From the NCBI GenBank assembly GCA_024400545.1, contig JAKSMO010000018.1:1-42433 (forward strand): a stretch of DNA of 42,433 nucleotides, read 5' to 3'. Both the position numbers and the translations under genes were made by a program. Position 1 is the first letter of the stretch, and each line of letters opens with the position of its first letter. Positions 26,393 to 34,430 of the stretch are shown here, piece by piece. The notes beneath the pieces are model-generated. The model was given only the letters and a program-made list of their open reading frames with translations. It was not told the DNA's origin and did no database searches. Source of the stretch: Bacteroidales bacterium (lineage in GTDB: Bacteria > Bacteroidota > Bacteroidia > Bacteroidales > P3).

Positions 26393-28138
26393 TTAAAGGT
26401 TCATACTCTGCTTGATAGCCTCGATTTTGGCATCAAGCTGGGCGTTTACCTCGTCAAAATGGCATTTGCAAGTCAGCTCGCCCTTCACGCCGAAGTAGAA
26501 CTTAATCTTGGGCTCGGTACCACTGGGGCGGACAGTCACTTTGTTGCCCTTGTCGGTGAAGAACTGCAGCACATTGCTGGTGGGCAGATCAATCTTTTCC
26601 ACATCGCCAGTAATCATGTTGCGACTCTCATGGAGCTTATAGTCTTTAATACACACAACACGCTCGCCGTCAATCTCCTGCGGAGGATTCTCGCGATAGG
26701 TCTTCATCATCTGCTGAATCTCCTCGGCACCGCTCTTACCCTTGCGGACCACACTGAGCAGACCCTCTTTGTAGAAGCCGAACTCCTTGTAGATATCTAC
26801 CAGCACATCGTAGAAGGTCTTGCCCTGCTCGGCAGCCCAGGCGGCAATCTCGGCAATCATGGAGCATGCAGCCACAGCATCCTTGTCGCGCACAAAGTCG
26901 CCAATCATATAGCCATAGCTCTCCTCGCCACCACCGATGAACACCTCCTTGCCCTCCATCTCGCGAATCTTGGCACCGATGAATTTGAAGCCGGTCAGCA
27001 CATCATACACCTTCACACCCACCTTCTTAGCAATATCGGCAGGCAACTCGCTGGTAACGATGGTCTTGACAATATATTCCTTGCCAGTCAGGCGGCCGGT
27101 TTCTTTCCATTCTTTCATCAGATAATAGATGAGCACCGACATGGTCTGGTTGCCGTTCAGCAGCATCCATTCACCATCGGGACGCTTCACAGCTACACCC
27201 ACGCGGTCAGCGTCGGGGTCGGAAGCGAAAACGATGTCAGCATCAATGTTTTGGGCCAGCTCCACGGCCATCTTCATAGCTGCCTTTTCCTCGGGGTTGG
27301 GGCTGGGCGTGGTGGGGAAATTGCCATCGGGGGTGGCCTGCTCTTTCACCACATTCACATTGGTGAAACCCAATTTCTCCAACATGCGGGGAATCAAGGT
27401 GATGCCAGTACCATGCAGCGGAGTATATACAATCTTCACATCGTGATGCTTCTTGATCAGCTCGGGATGCGGCGAGTTTTTCTCGATACGGTCGAGATAG
27501 ACTTGGTCAACAGCCTCGCCGATAATCTCGATATTGGCTTCGCCGCCTGTCATCTTCACATCCTCCAGACACTGGATCTTCAGCACCTCGTCAATCACAT
27601 TGGTGTCGTGCGGAGCGGTCAGCTGGCAGCCATCGTCCCAATAAGCCTTGTAGCCATTATATTCCTTGGGGTTATGGCTGGCGGTGAGCATCACACCCGT
27701 TTGGCAACCGAAATGGCGCACTGCAAACGACAGTTCGGGAGTAGGACGCATCGAGTCAAAAAGATACACATGAAAACCATTTGCAGCAAGCACATTAGCC
27801 GTGATTTCGGCAAACTGGCGGCTATTGTTACGACTATCATGCGAGATGGCGGCTTTCAGCTGCTGGCCGGGGAAACATTTGGCCACATAGTTGGCCAGTC
27901 CCTGTGTGGCCATAGCCACGGTATATTTGTTCATGCGGTTGGTGCCCACGCCCATAATGCCGCGCAGGCCGCCAGTACCAAACTCAAGATTGCGGTAGAA
28001 GCTCTCGTTCAGTTCGTTGGGATTATCCATCATATCGCGAATAGCCTGCTTGGTTTCCTCGTCATACGAGCCATTGAGCCAAGTGCTGATGTTCGCTTTT
28101 GCCGAAGCATCGATATTCAAGTTATCAAGATTTGTCAT
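26393..28138 (-). CDS. Phosphohexomutase (phosphoglucomutase/phosphomannomutase family)
   Basis: A 581-residue alpha-D-phosphohexomutase. The four active-site loops are present: the phosphoserine S154 in VMLTASHNPKEYNGYK, the metal loop FASDPDADRVG, the sugar loop GGGEESYGYMIG, and the phosphate loop RPSGTEPKIKFYF. The length and the EFGTGGLRGIMGVGTNRMN N-terminus match the long phospho-sugar mutase group (PgcA-like), probably acting on glucose-1-phosphate/glucose-6-phosphate. Codon use is biased as in highly expressed genes, which produces an even longer meaningless frame on the opposite strand. Confidence 0.95.
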   Translation of the reverse strand: MTNLDNLNIDASAKANISTWLNGSYDEETKQAIRDMMDNPNELNESFYRNLEFGTGGLRGIMGVGTNRMNKYTVAMATQGLANYVAKCFPGQQLKAAISHDSRNNSRQFAEITANVLAANGFHVYLFDSMRPTPELSFAVRHFGCQTGVMLTASHNPKEYNGYKAYWDDGCQLTAPHDTNVIDEVLKIQCLEDVKMTGGEANIEIIGEAVDQVYLDRIEKNSPHPELIKKHHDVKIVYTPLHGTGITLIPRMLEKLGFTNVNVVKEQATPDGNFPTTPSPNPEEKAAMKMAVELAQNIDADIVFASDPDADRVGVAVKRPDGEWMLLNGNQTMSVLIYYLMKEWKETGRLTGKEYIVKTIVTSELPADIAKKVGVKVYDVLTGFKFIGAKIREMEGKEVFIGGGEESYGYMIGDFVRDKDAVAACSMIAEIAAWAAEQGKTFYDVLVDIYKEFGFYKEGLLSVVRKGKSGAEEIQQMMKTYRENPPQEIDGERVVCIKDYKLHESRNMITGDVEKIDLPTSNVLQFFTDKGNKVTVRPSGTEPKIKFYFGVKGELTCKCHFDEVNAQLDAKIEAIKQSMNL

Positions 28139-28197
28139 AGCCGAAACCTTTCTTTATTGTGTTAGAGTTATTTGACTAATAATTAATTTTGAGTCTG

Positions 28198-28205
28198 CAA
28201 AGATA
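28198..28205 (-). promoter_or_regulatory. -7 element of the phosphohexomutase gene
   Basis: CAAAGATA on the plus strand is TATCTTTG on the minus strand, 60 bases before the start codon. Confidence 0.6.
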
Positions 28206-28278
28206 CACATTTTTTTTCATATTCCGACAAAAAAAAGCCTTTACGCAAAAAAAAAACTGTCATATCGCAAAAAAGTCG

Positions 28279-28286
28279 TATCTTTG
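28279..28286 (+). promoter_or_regulatory. -7 element of the DUF6266-like/GH95 transcript
   Basis: TATCTTTG followed by GCA matches the -7 consensus; it implies a 5' leader of about 125 bases containing the hairpin and phased repeats. Confidence 0.6.
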
Positions 28287-28329
28287 CACCATAATAACTT
28301 CGGTTGTCTTACCCCATATATACCTTAGT

Positions 28330-28372
28330 TATACTATACTTATCCTATACGTAATAGAATAAGTATAGTATA
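28330..28372 (+). promoter_or_regulatory. Leader hairpin before the DUF6266-like gene
   Basis: TATACTATACTTAT (28330-28343) is the exact reverse complement of ATAAGTATAGTATA (28359-28372), loop 15 bases. AU-only pairs dominate, so it may be weak as RNA and could be an operator instead. Confidence 0.5.
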
Positions 28373-28392
28373 TATATAGTATAAATATAGTA
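28364..28392 (+). repeat. Three TATAGTA heptamers at 11-base spacing
   Basis: TATAGTA occurs at 28364, 28375 and 28386, each one helical turn apart, 26 bases before the start codon. The first copy lies in the right hairpin arm. Confidence 0.5.
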
Positions 28393-28417
28393 AAACGAGC
28401 GAGAAAACAACGATACT

Positions 28418-29236
28418 ATGGCAAAATTGAACAAAAGTACGCTAGGTCCTATCACGGGAAAATTAGATGGTGCAACTTATTACATGAGAAACGGCAAAAT
28501 GATCATGCGCCGAAGCAAGAACAGGTGCTCCAACCCAACCAAATCTGTAGCCCAGGCATCTTCGCGCATGAAATGGAACAATGTGCAGCGCCTCTGGGGC
28601 ACTTTTCCTCAGGATTGGAAGCCCATCTTCCAGAACCGCAAAGCAGGCAGCAACAACTACAATGCCTTCATGTCGGAGAACATGCACACCACCCCCATCT
28701 ACTTCACCCGCCAGGAGCATCTGAATTTTGCCTCAGTGCTCGTACCCCTGCAAATTTCACAAGGCATTCTCCCCGAAATAGTCATTGAACACAATGGCCA
28801 GCAACTGGTGTCGAACATTAGCGTCGGCAATGCCGAAATCAACACCCTCGGCCAGCTTGCCAATGCCATCATCAAGCACAACCGCGATTTCTGCCACGGC
28901 GACGTGCTGACTTTTGTCTTAGGCCAACAGCGCGAAGAATTGGGCATCCCCAAGGTCTATTTCCACACCTATGCCCTCACGCTCGACACCCACTCGAATA
29001 TGCCCTTACAGCAGGCCGTTGCAGGAAAATACGGCTTCGAAATTGTCAATGGTGTCATGACTTGCGCTATCACCACAGGTGCTGCCACATGGGTACATTC
29101 TCGTGTAAAAACCGATGGTGAGACGATTGTTTCCTCCCAATGCCTCTGGTGCGAGAATGCCACCACTATTGCACAATACTCCTCCGAGGAAGCCCTACTC
29201 CGAGCTCAAAAGACTTACGGCGAAATTAAAGGCTGA
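28418..29236 (+). CDS. DUF6266-like protein of unknown function
   Basis: A 272-residue protein without signal peptide or membrane segment. The N-terminus MAKLNKSTLGPITGKLDGAT, followed by YYMRNGKMIMRR and NPTKSVAQASSRMKWNN, resembles the DUF6266 pattern (glycine-rich start, then NP-T-Q-x-R-x-K) found in multi-copy Bacteroidota proteins. I recognise this only from memory and cannot exclude another family. The rest is beta-strand-rich. It is 3 bases upstream of the GH95 gene, so the two are one transcript, but no link to fucose metabolism is evident. Confidence 0.75.
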   Translation: MAKLNKSTLGPITGKLDGATYYMRNGKMIMRRSKNRCSNPTKSVAQASSRMKWNNVQRLWGTFPQDWKPIFQNRKAGSNNYNAFMSENMHTTPIYFTRQEHLNFASVLVPLQISQGILPEIVIEHNGQQLVSNISVGNAEINTLGQLANAIIKHNRDFCHGDVLTFVLGQQREELGIPKVYFHTYALTLDTHSNMPLQQAVAGKYGFEIVNGVMTCAITTGAATWVHSRVKTDGETIVSSQCLWCENATTIAQYSSEEALLRAQKTYGEIKG

Positions 29237-29239
29237 CAA

Positions 29240-31555
29240 ATGAGAAAGTCATTTCTGGCAGCTATCGCCTTACTTTTTAGCCTTGGCACCACTGCCCAGG
29301 TGCTTCATTACGACCGCCCTGCGCAGTTTTTTGAGGAAGCGCTGGTAATTGGCAACGGCACCTTGGGCGGCATCGTGTATGGCGGCACCGAGGTGGACAG
29401 TATCAGCCTCAACGACATCACGTTGTGGACCGGCGAACCCGATTGCGTTAAGATTGACTCTGCGGCTTGTGCCAAGGCACTGAAGGAGGTTCGTAGTGCC
29501 TTATGGAGAGAGAATTATGCCAAAGCCAACGAGATGCAGAAAGGTCTGCAAGGGCATTATAGTGAGAATTATCAACCCCTTGGCACATTATATATCGAAT
29601 ATGACCGCAGCGGGAGTCAGATCAATGATTATCACCGTTCACTGGACCTTGGTAAGGCAATAGTCCAAAACAGTTACCTCGTTGATGGAGAACGTTTTGA
29701 ATCACATTATTTCTGCAACCATCCCGACAATGTGATGGCTGTGCAGCTATATGGCGTTGAACCTTTCGACTGTGTGCTGCGTTTCAACTCCCAGTTGCCG
29801 CACAACGTGCAAGTAAGGGGGAACGAGATTATCGTTGACGGATATGCCGCCTATCATTCTGTGCCTCATTACCTTTGGGCCAAAAAGTCGTTCTGGTACG
29901 ACCCAGCGCGCGGCATTCATTTTCGCACCATCATCCAAGTCATAAACCAAGCTATGGGGATGACTACTATCGAACAAGATGGCGACCGACTCAAAATCAA
30001 GAGTGGCAATGATATCGTGCTGCTCATCGCCAACGCCACTTCGTTCAATGGGTTTGACAAAGACCCTGTGAAAGAGGGTGCCGACTATAAGTCAATCGTT
30101 CGCAACCGCATAGACATGGCATCCGAAATCGGATTGGGGGCTCTGACATATAACCACCGCAACGACTACCAACAACTATTCAACCGTGTGCAACTGGATC
30201 TCGGCGCCACACCCGACAGCATTGCAAAACTGCCCACCGATGTGCAGCTCCGCCGCTATACCGACCTCCACGAGTACAACCCCGACCTGGAGGAAACGTA
30301 TTTCCAATACGGCAGATACCTGCTTATCAGCTGTTCGCGCACCCCCGAGGTACCCGCCAACCTGCAAGGTTTGTGGAACGAACAGATGCTGCCCCCCTGG
30401 AGCAGCAACTACACCACCAACATCAACCTCGGCGAGAACTATTGGGCCGCCGAGGTGGCCAATCTCAGCGAGTTGCACATGCCGTTGCTATCTTTCTTGA
30501 GAAATGTCAGCATCGGTGGTCGGCAGACGGCCCGCCGCATGTTCGGTGTGAAAGAAGGTTGGTGCCTGGGTCATAATTCCGACATCTGGGCTATGAGTGT
30601 GCCTGTGGGCGACCACAGTGGCGACCCTACCTGGGCCAACTGGAACATGGGCGGCACATGGCTCAGCACGCATATCTGGCAACATTATTCGTTTACACAC
30701 GATACAGCATTCCTGCACGAGTATTACCCCGTGCTCAAGGGGGCTGCGCAATTCTGCATGGGATGGCTGGTGGAGAAGGACAACTATCTCATAGCCATGC
30801 CCTCTACCTCGCCTGAGAATACCTATATTGCCCCCGACGGCTTCCGCGGCGGCACATTTTACGGCGGCACGGCCGACCGAGCCATGATTTGGCAGTGCCT
30901 GACCGATGCCGCAAAGGCGGCACAAGTGCTTGGCGACAACAATTTTGGCAAGCAATGCCAGGCCGTATGCCAAAAACTTGCGCCCTATAAGATTGGCAAC
31001 AAGGGCAATCTGCAGGAGTGGTACTACGACTGGGCTGATGCCGACCCGCATCACCGCCACCAGTCGCATCTCTTCGGCCTATACCCCGGCAACAGTATCT
31101 GTCCTATGAATGAAGATGACGATTTGCTGGCACAAGCCTGCCGACGCACACTGGAATTGCGCGGCAACGAAAGCACTGGCTGGAGTACCGGCTGGCGGGT
31201 CAACCTACACGCCCGACTGCTGGACGGCGAGAAGGCTTATGCCACCTACCGCAAACTGCTGCAATATATTAGCCCCGATGGATACCAGGGCAAAGATGCC
31301 CGCCGTGGTGGTGGCACCTACCCCAACTTACTAGATGCCCACAGTCCATTTCAGATTGATGGCAACTTCGGCGGCATGGCAGGCGTGGCCGAGATGCTGC
31401 TGCAAAGCGACGACGAGGGCAACATCTACCCCCTCCCTGCACTCCCCGAGGCCTGGAAACAGTCGGGCCGAGTGACCGGTCTCAAAGCCCGCGGTGGCAA
31501 AACCGTTGACATCGAATGGCACGACGGCAAAGTCACCAAATTGGATATCCGCTAA
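29240..31555 (+). CDS. GH95 alpha-L-fucosidase (1,2-alpha-fucosidase type)
   Basis: A 771-residue exported glycoside hydrolase family 95 enzyme that releases alpha-1,2-linked fucose (or, in some members, galactose) from host glycans or plant xyloglucan. The signal peptide is [20 protein letters not shown]. The N-terminal beta-sandwich begins [20 protein letters not shown]. The (alpha/alpha)6 domain holds the catalytic asparagines in [11 protein letters not shown] (about 390-400), the acid Glu in PSTSPENTY (about 524) and the Asp in [20 protein letters not shown] (about 705). All catalytic residues appear intact. No SusC/SusD pair is adjacent, so this is not a complete polysaccharide utilisation locus. 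Confidence 0.94.
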   Translation: MRKSFLAAIALLFSLGTTAQVLHYDRPAQFFEEALVIGNGTLGGIVYGGTEVDSISLNDITLWTGEPDCVKIDSAACAKALKEVRSALWRENYAKANEMQKGLQGHYSENYQPLGTLYIEYDRSGSQINDYHRSLDLGKAIVQNSYLVDGERFESHYFCNHPDNVMAVQLYGVEPFDCVLRFNSQLPHNVQVRGNEIIVDGYAAYHSVPHYLWAKKSFWYDPARGIHFRTIIQVINQAMGMTTIEQDGDRLKIKSGNDIVLLIANATSFNGFDKDPVKEGADYKSIVRNRIDMASEIGLGALTYNHRNDYQQLFNRVQLDLGATPDSIAKLPTDVQLRRYTDLHEYNPDLEETYFQYGRYLLISCSRTPEVPANLQGLWNEQMLPPWSSNYTTNINLGENYWAAEVANLSELHMPLLSFLRNVSIGGRQTARRMFGVKEGWCLGHNSDIWAMSVPVGDHSGDPTWANWNMGGTWLSTHIWQHYSFTHDTAFLHEYYPVLKGAAQFCMGWLVEKDNYLIAMPSTSPENTYIAPDGFRGGTFYGGTADRAMIWQCLTDAAKAAQVLGDNNFGKQCQAVCQKLAPYKIGNKGNLQEWYYDWADADPHHRHQSHLFGLYPGNSICPMNEDDDLLAQACRRTLELRGNESTGWSTGWRVNLHARLLDGEKAYATYRKLLQYISPDGYQGKDARRGGGTYPNLLDAHSPFQIDGNFGGMAGVAEMLLQSDDEGNIYPLPALPEAWKQSGRVTGLKARGGKTVDIEWHDGKVTKLDIR

Positions 31556-32355
31556 AGATTGAGCACCACTAAGGAATAGTCGTCCTTGTCCAGCACGCCC
31601 TGTCTTTGCAATGACAAAAGATGCGATTCAAAACGCTCTGCTGACTCCACCGAGGCCAGCAAGTCATCTAGTATCTTGTCAAAATCCATCGGCATTTGCT
31701 CCGCCACGGCCAGCAGTTGCCCATTGATGGTGCCTCTGTTCCGCTCATCCAATAGCTCTTGATAGTAATCGCCACAATGTGCCAACTCATAGCACATCAT
31801 GATGTAGTGCGACAAGGCGTCGCTGGCCGCAAACACCAGCGAATCTTCTCCCAAGGCAAACACCCCTGCGCGAAATCCCTCTTCCTCCAGCGGCTCTTTG
31901 CAATTAATCAGATGCGGTGGTTTGGAGAAATCGACAAGCTGGGTGAAACTATGCTCTAATCGCTTGGTATTTCGGGAGTAATGGAACACCACGCTGTCGC
32001 CATAGCTCACCCAAGGGCAACGCCCGTCTTCCATCCTCCAAGCTGCAGCCAAAGTGGCAAAAGAGCCCTCGTCGTAGTATTTCTGCACTAGCATCGCGTC
32101 GCCCATCTTGGCCTTCTCCTCATGTGCTTCGTAGAATGGTTCCCATATCTGGTCTATCCAATCATTCAGCTCATCGTAGGTGGTCAAAGGTCTGTTTTGC
32201 GGCAGGTTATTCATTAGGTATGCCGACCATTCATCGGCAAACACGCCGCAACCTCCCGCACCATCCGACACGGCTATGCAGTTCTCTGCCTCCAATATAG
32301 CATCTTCGTTGGCCAGATGTTCGCGGGGCTTGGCCAGGGTCATTCCTTTGCTCAT
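31552..32355 (-). CDS. PP2C-like serine/threonine protein phosphatase
   Basis: A 267-residue metal-dependent phosphatase of the PP2C fold. Motifs in order: NEDA (16-19), the metal Asp in [10 protein letters not shown] (D31), [10 protein letters not shown] (97-106), YGDSVVF, the second metal Asp in [10 protein letters not shown] (D179) and the C-terminal [10 protein letters not shown] (D258/D259). The protein should remove phosphates from Ser/Thr of partner proteins. The start is taken at ATG 32353-32355, two bases after the stop of the DarT-VWA gene; an alternative ATG eight codons upstream would overlap that gene. Its stop codon interlocks with the convergent GH95 stop. With the kinases and the VWA protein it completes a kinase/phosphatase/VWA set. 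Confidence 0.85.
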   Translation of the reverse strand: MSKGMTLAKPREHLANEDAILEAENCIAVSDGAGGCGVFADEWSAYLMNNLPQNRPLTTYDELNDWIDQIWEPFYEAHEEKAKMGDAMLVQKYYDEGSFATLAAAWRMEDGRCPWVSYGDSVVFHYSRNTKRLEHSFTQLVDFSKPPHLINCKEPLEEEGFRAGVFALGEDSLVFAASDALSHYIMMCYELAHCGDYYQELLDERNRGTINGQLLAVAEQMPMDFDKILDDLLASVESAERFESHLLSLQRQGVLDKDDYSLVVLNL

Positions 32356-32357
32356 AA

Positions 32358-33824
32358 CTATTGGTTGTTGTTTACCCAAGTGCTCGACAGTGTGCCAATC
32401 TTCATCATCTTCACCAGGTGCTCCATGCCGGTGTTCACGCCCATGGCACGGTAGCGGATGTCGGCTTGCTTATCATCGCCAAACAACTGACGAATTTGTT
32501 CGTTGTAGTTCAATGGCAGCAGACTCGACATATTGAACAGTTTTTCGCCATAGCCGTTGCCGTTCAGCTCGCCCACGGTGGCTGGGAATGCTACAGCCTC
32601 GCTGTTGCCTTCTACAATATGCACATTGAACAGCAACACATTACCATCGTTGGTAAAGAGACTCTTCAACTCATTCGACACCTGCGCCATCTCATCGTGG
32701 CTCACATGGTTGTACTGGCCGTCGGTGATGTTGATGATGGTGGGCGGATAGCAGTCTTTGTCGGCATGGTCGGCCATCCACACTTCTAGTAGCTGCTGTG
32801 CTTTGCGGAAGGCCAGGTGCATGTGTGTCCACGAGCCGTCGTGCCGTGCACCTATCCATTGGTTTTTCTCCACCTCTTTCACACTGATACCCTTGCGGGT
32901 ACGCACCTCTTCGCGCACCGTGATTTTGCGGTAGGGGTTGTCTCTAATTTCTTGTGGAGTCACGAAGTCGCGCCCCGCCAAGTCGCCCTGCCATGCCGAG
33001 TAAGCCTCCTCGCCATAGCCTATCACGGCAATGTCGAAGTAGTGCCTTGTCTCGTCGCTCTTCACGCAGCGTTGTATCAACTCGTTTATCTGCCCATTGA
33101 CGATTCTGGCCACAGCTTCCGACATGGTCATATCCTCGCCGTTGAAGGTGGTCAGTCGCTTCATCGACACGCTCTGATCCACCAAGAAGATGAATGCCGT
33201 GGGGTGCTCTCGGTCAATGCGGGCGGTGTAGGCGTTCTTGCTCTGCAATGCCTGAGGCTGGTTGGGAATGGGAATGCCGAAATTACCTATGTTGGTGATG
33301 GCCGACAGCGGTATCTTGCCTTTCACCAATATCTCGGCCTGGAAGTAGGGCTGCTCGTTGGCATCCAAGTCAAAGTGCTTGCGAGCCTTCACCGAGTTGA
33401 AATGTATGCTCTTGAAATCATTCAACGTATTACCCACATTCGCTTCACCTCTTGTGGCGTTCATGTTGGCATAGCGGGTCTCGGGGTCGTATATCACGCT
33501 GGGGTCAATCTCCAAGATTACGGGGTTGCTGATGCGGCCCTCGTTCATGGCCACATACATCATAGGGTGCTGGGTGGTGAAACTCACCCGCACATAATGG
33601 CTCAGTCCTGCCCGCTGGTCCAGTCCCCACGATAGCGAACCGGGACCGCCACCGCCGGGCTTGGCAATGCTGATGCCTTGGTCTTGGCAGTCGCCCCATG
33701 AGAGCAGGCCGCCATGCTTGATGATGGATTCCAAGTTGTCGCGGTCGGTAAAATGATACAACTTGGTGATATGGTGTTGGTTGAGGATGGCTTTGAATTC
33801 CTCCCAGTTACTGCGTTTGTTCAT
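32358..33824 (-). CDS. DarT-like ADP-ribosyltransferase fused to a von Willebrand A domain
   Basis: A 488-residue two-domain protein. Residues 15-175 match the DarT (DUF4433) pattern: the NAD-binding start LYHFTDRDNLESIIKHGGLL, the core strand HYVRVSFTTQHPMMYVAM, and the catalytic-type glutamate E164 in YFQAEILVKGKIPLSAI. DarT enzymes attach ADP-ribose to thymidine (or guanosine) of single-stranded DNA. Residues 207-440 form a VWA domain with a full metal-ion-dependent adhesion site: D216-x-S218-x-S220 (FLVDQSVSM), T333 (GSWTHMHLAF) and D368 (NITDGQYN). VWA domains bind protein partners. The fusion suggests that the toxin-like domain is delivered or restrained through the VWA part. The base specificity is not determinable. 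It follows DUF6939 by 12 bases and precedes PP2C by 2. Confidence 0.82.
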   Translation of the reverse strand: MNKRSNWEEFKAILNQHHITKLYHFTDRDNLESIIKHGGLLSWGDCQDQGISIAKPGGGGPGSLSWGLDQRAGLSHYVRVSFTTQHPMMYVAMNEGRISNPVILEIDPSVIYDPETRYANMNATRGEANVGNTLNDFKSIHFNSVKARKHFDLDANEQPYFQAEILVKGKIPLSAITNIGNFGIPIPNQPQALQSKNAYTARIDREHPTAFIFLVDQSVSMKRLTTFNGEDMTMSEAVARIVNGQINELIQRCVKSDETRHYFDIAVIGYGEEAYSAWQGDLAGRDFVTPQEIRDNPYRKITVREEVRTRKGISVKEVEKNQWIGARHDGSWTHMHLAFRKAQQLLEVWMADHADKDCYPPTIINITDGQYNHVSHDEMAQVSNELKSLFTNDGNVLLFNVHIVEGNSEAVAFPATVGELNGNGYGEKLFNMSSLLPLNYNEQIRQLFGDDKQADIRYRAMGVNTGMEHLVKMMKIGTLSSTWVNNNQ

Positions 33825-33836
33825 ATTATAATAGTA

Positions 33837-34430
33837 TTAGTTGAATAGGTCCAGTTGGTTGTCATCGTTGGTTTTCTGCCCGAAGGGATATGTGCCTTCC
33901 ACGTAAGCCTTTATCAATGCGGCGTGTGATAGGGGCTTCTTCGGGTTATCTACATCGGCGTTGGTCTCATAGTCCAGCAGCACTATGGTCTTGGTCTTTG
34001 TTGCCTCCCGCAGTCGGGCTATGATGTCCTGCACCTTGTTCTCCAGCACCCATTGATAGGTGGGGATATAAATCTTCTTACGTGCCGTGATATAGTCTAG
34101 CAGCTCGGTGCTGTCCAAGCCGTACTGGTGGCCTAAGGGCTTGCCGTATTTGCGCACGGTGCGCTTGATGTTCTTCATCGTGTCGTTGCCAAACATCGCC
34201 ACATCCACCCCGCATGATTCAAACACCTTCAGTCCCTGCCAGATGGCTTCCACACAAGCGGCTTTCACCCCATGCGAGTTGGGCACAGGTATGCCACCGT
34301 GGGGGTAGAAAGGGCTCAGCTTCACCAGCTGTGCATTGTCCGACTTGCTTGTCACGTCAGCAATCACAGCCCCAGGGTAAAGCTTCTGCAGCGTCTCTAT
34401 TTTCTTTCTTTTTGATTCTATGATTATCAT
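33837..34430 (-). CDS. DUF6939-like protein, possible NADAR-type ADP-ribosyl hydrolase
   Basis: A 197-residue cytoplasmic protein that I recognise as the DUF6939 group. By eye its core (residues 37-180) follows the order of NADAR/YbiA proteins: KLSPFYPHGGIPVP (compare NADAR FSNF-P-I), CVEAIWQGLKVF (compare SEHYFQAQKF; E61), KRTVRKYGKPLGH (compare AARMGR), a helical AxxxKF-like stretch TARKKIYIPTYQWVLENKVQ, and SHAALIKAYVEG. NADAR enzymes remove ADP-ribose from guanosine and act as antitoxins to DarT-type toxins in some operons, which would fit its place beside the DarT-like gene. The C-terminus NQLDLFN contains a sliding-clamp-type QLxLF motif. The NADAR relation is inference. The start overlaps the upstream gene by ATGA. 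Confidence 0.7.
   Translation of the reverse strand: MIIIESKRKKIETLQKLYPGAVIADVTSKSDNAQLVKLSPFYPHGGIPVPNSHGVKAACVEAIWQGLKVFESCGVDVAMFGNDTMKNIKRTVRKYGKPLGHQYGLDSTELLDYITARKKIYIPTYQWVLENKVQDIIARLREATKTKTIVLLDYETNADVDNPKKPLSHAALIKAYVEGTYPFGQKTNDDNQLDLFN

Noticed and set aside
26336-28165. A 609-codon open frame on the plus strand opposite the phosphohexomutase gene
   Set aside because: It is longer than the real gene but is the shadow of codon bias in a highly expressed gene. All four mutase active-site loops are on the minus strand, and the translation shows His/Leu-rich sequence with no known motif.
28330-28372. Reading the AT-rich hairpin as a terminator of the phosphohexomutase region
   Set aside because: That gene runs away from the hairpin on the minus strand, and there is no T-tract. 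It lies downstream of the promoter of the DUF6266-like gene.
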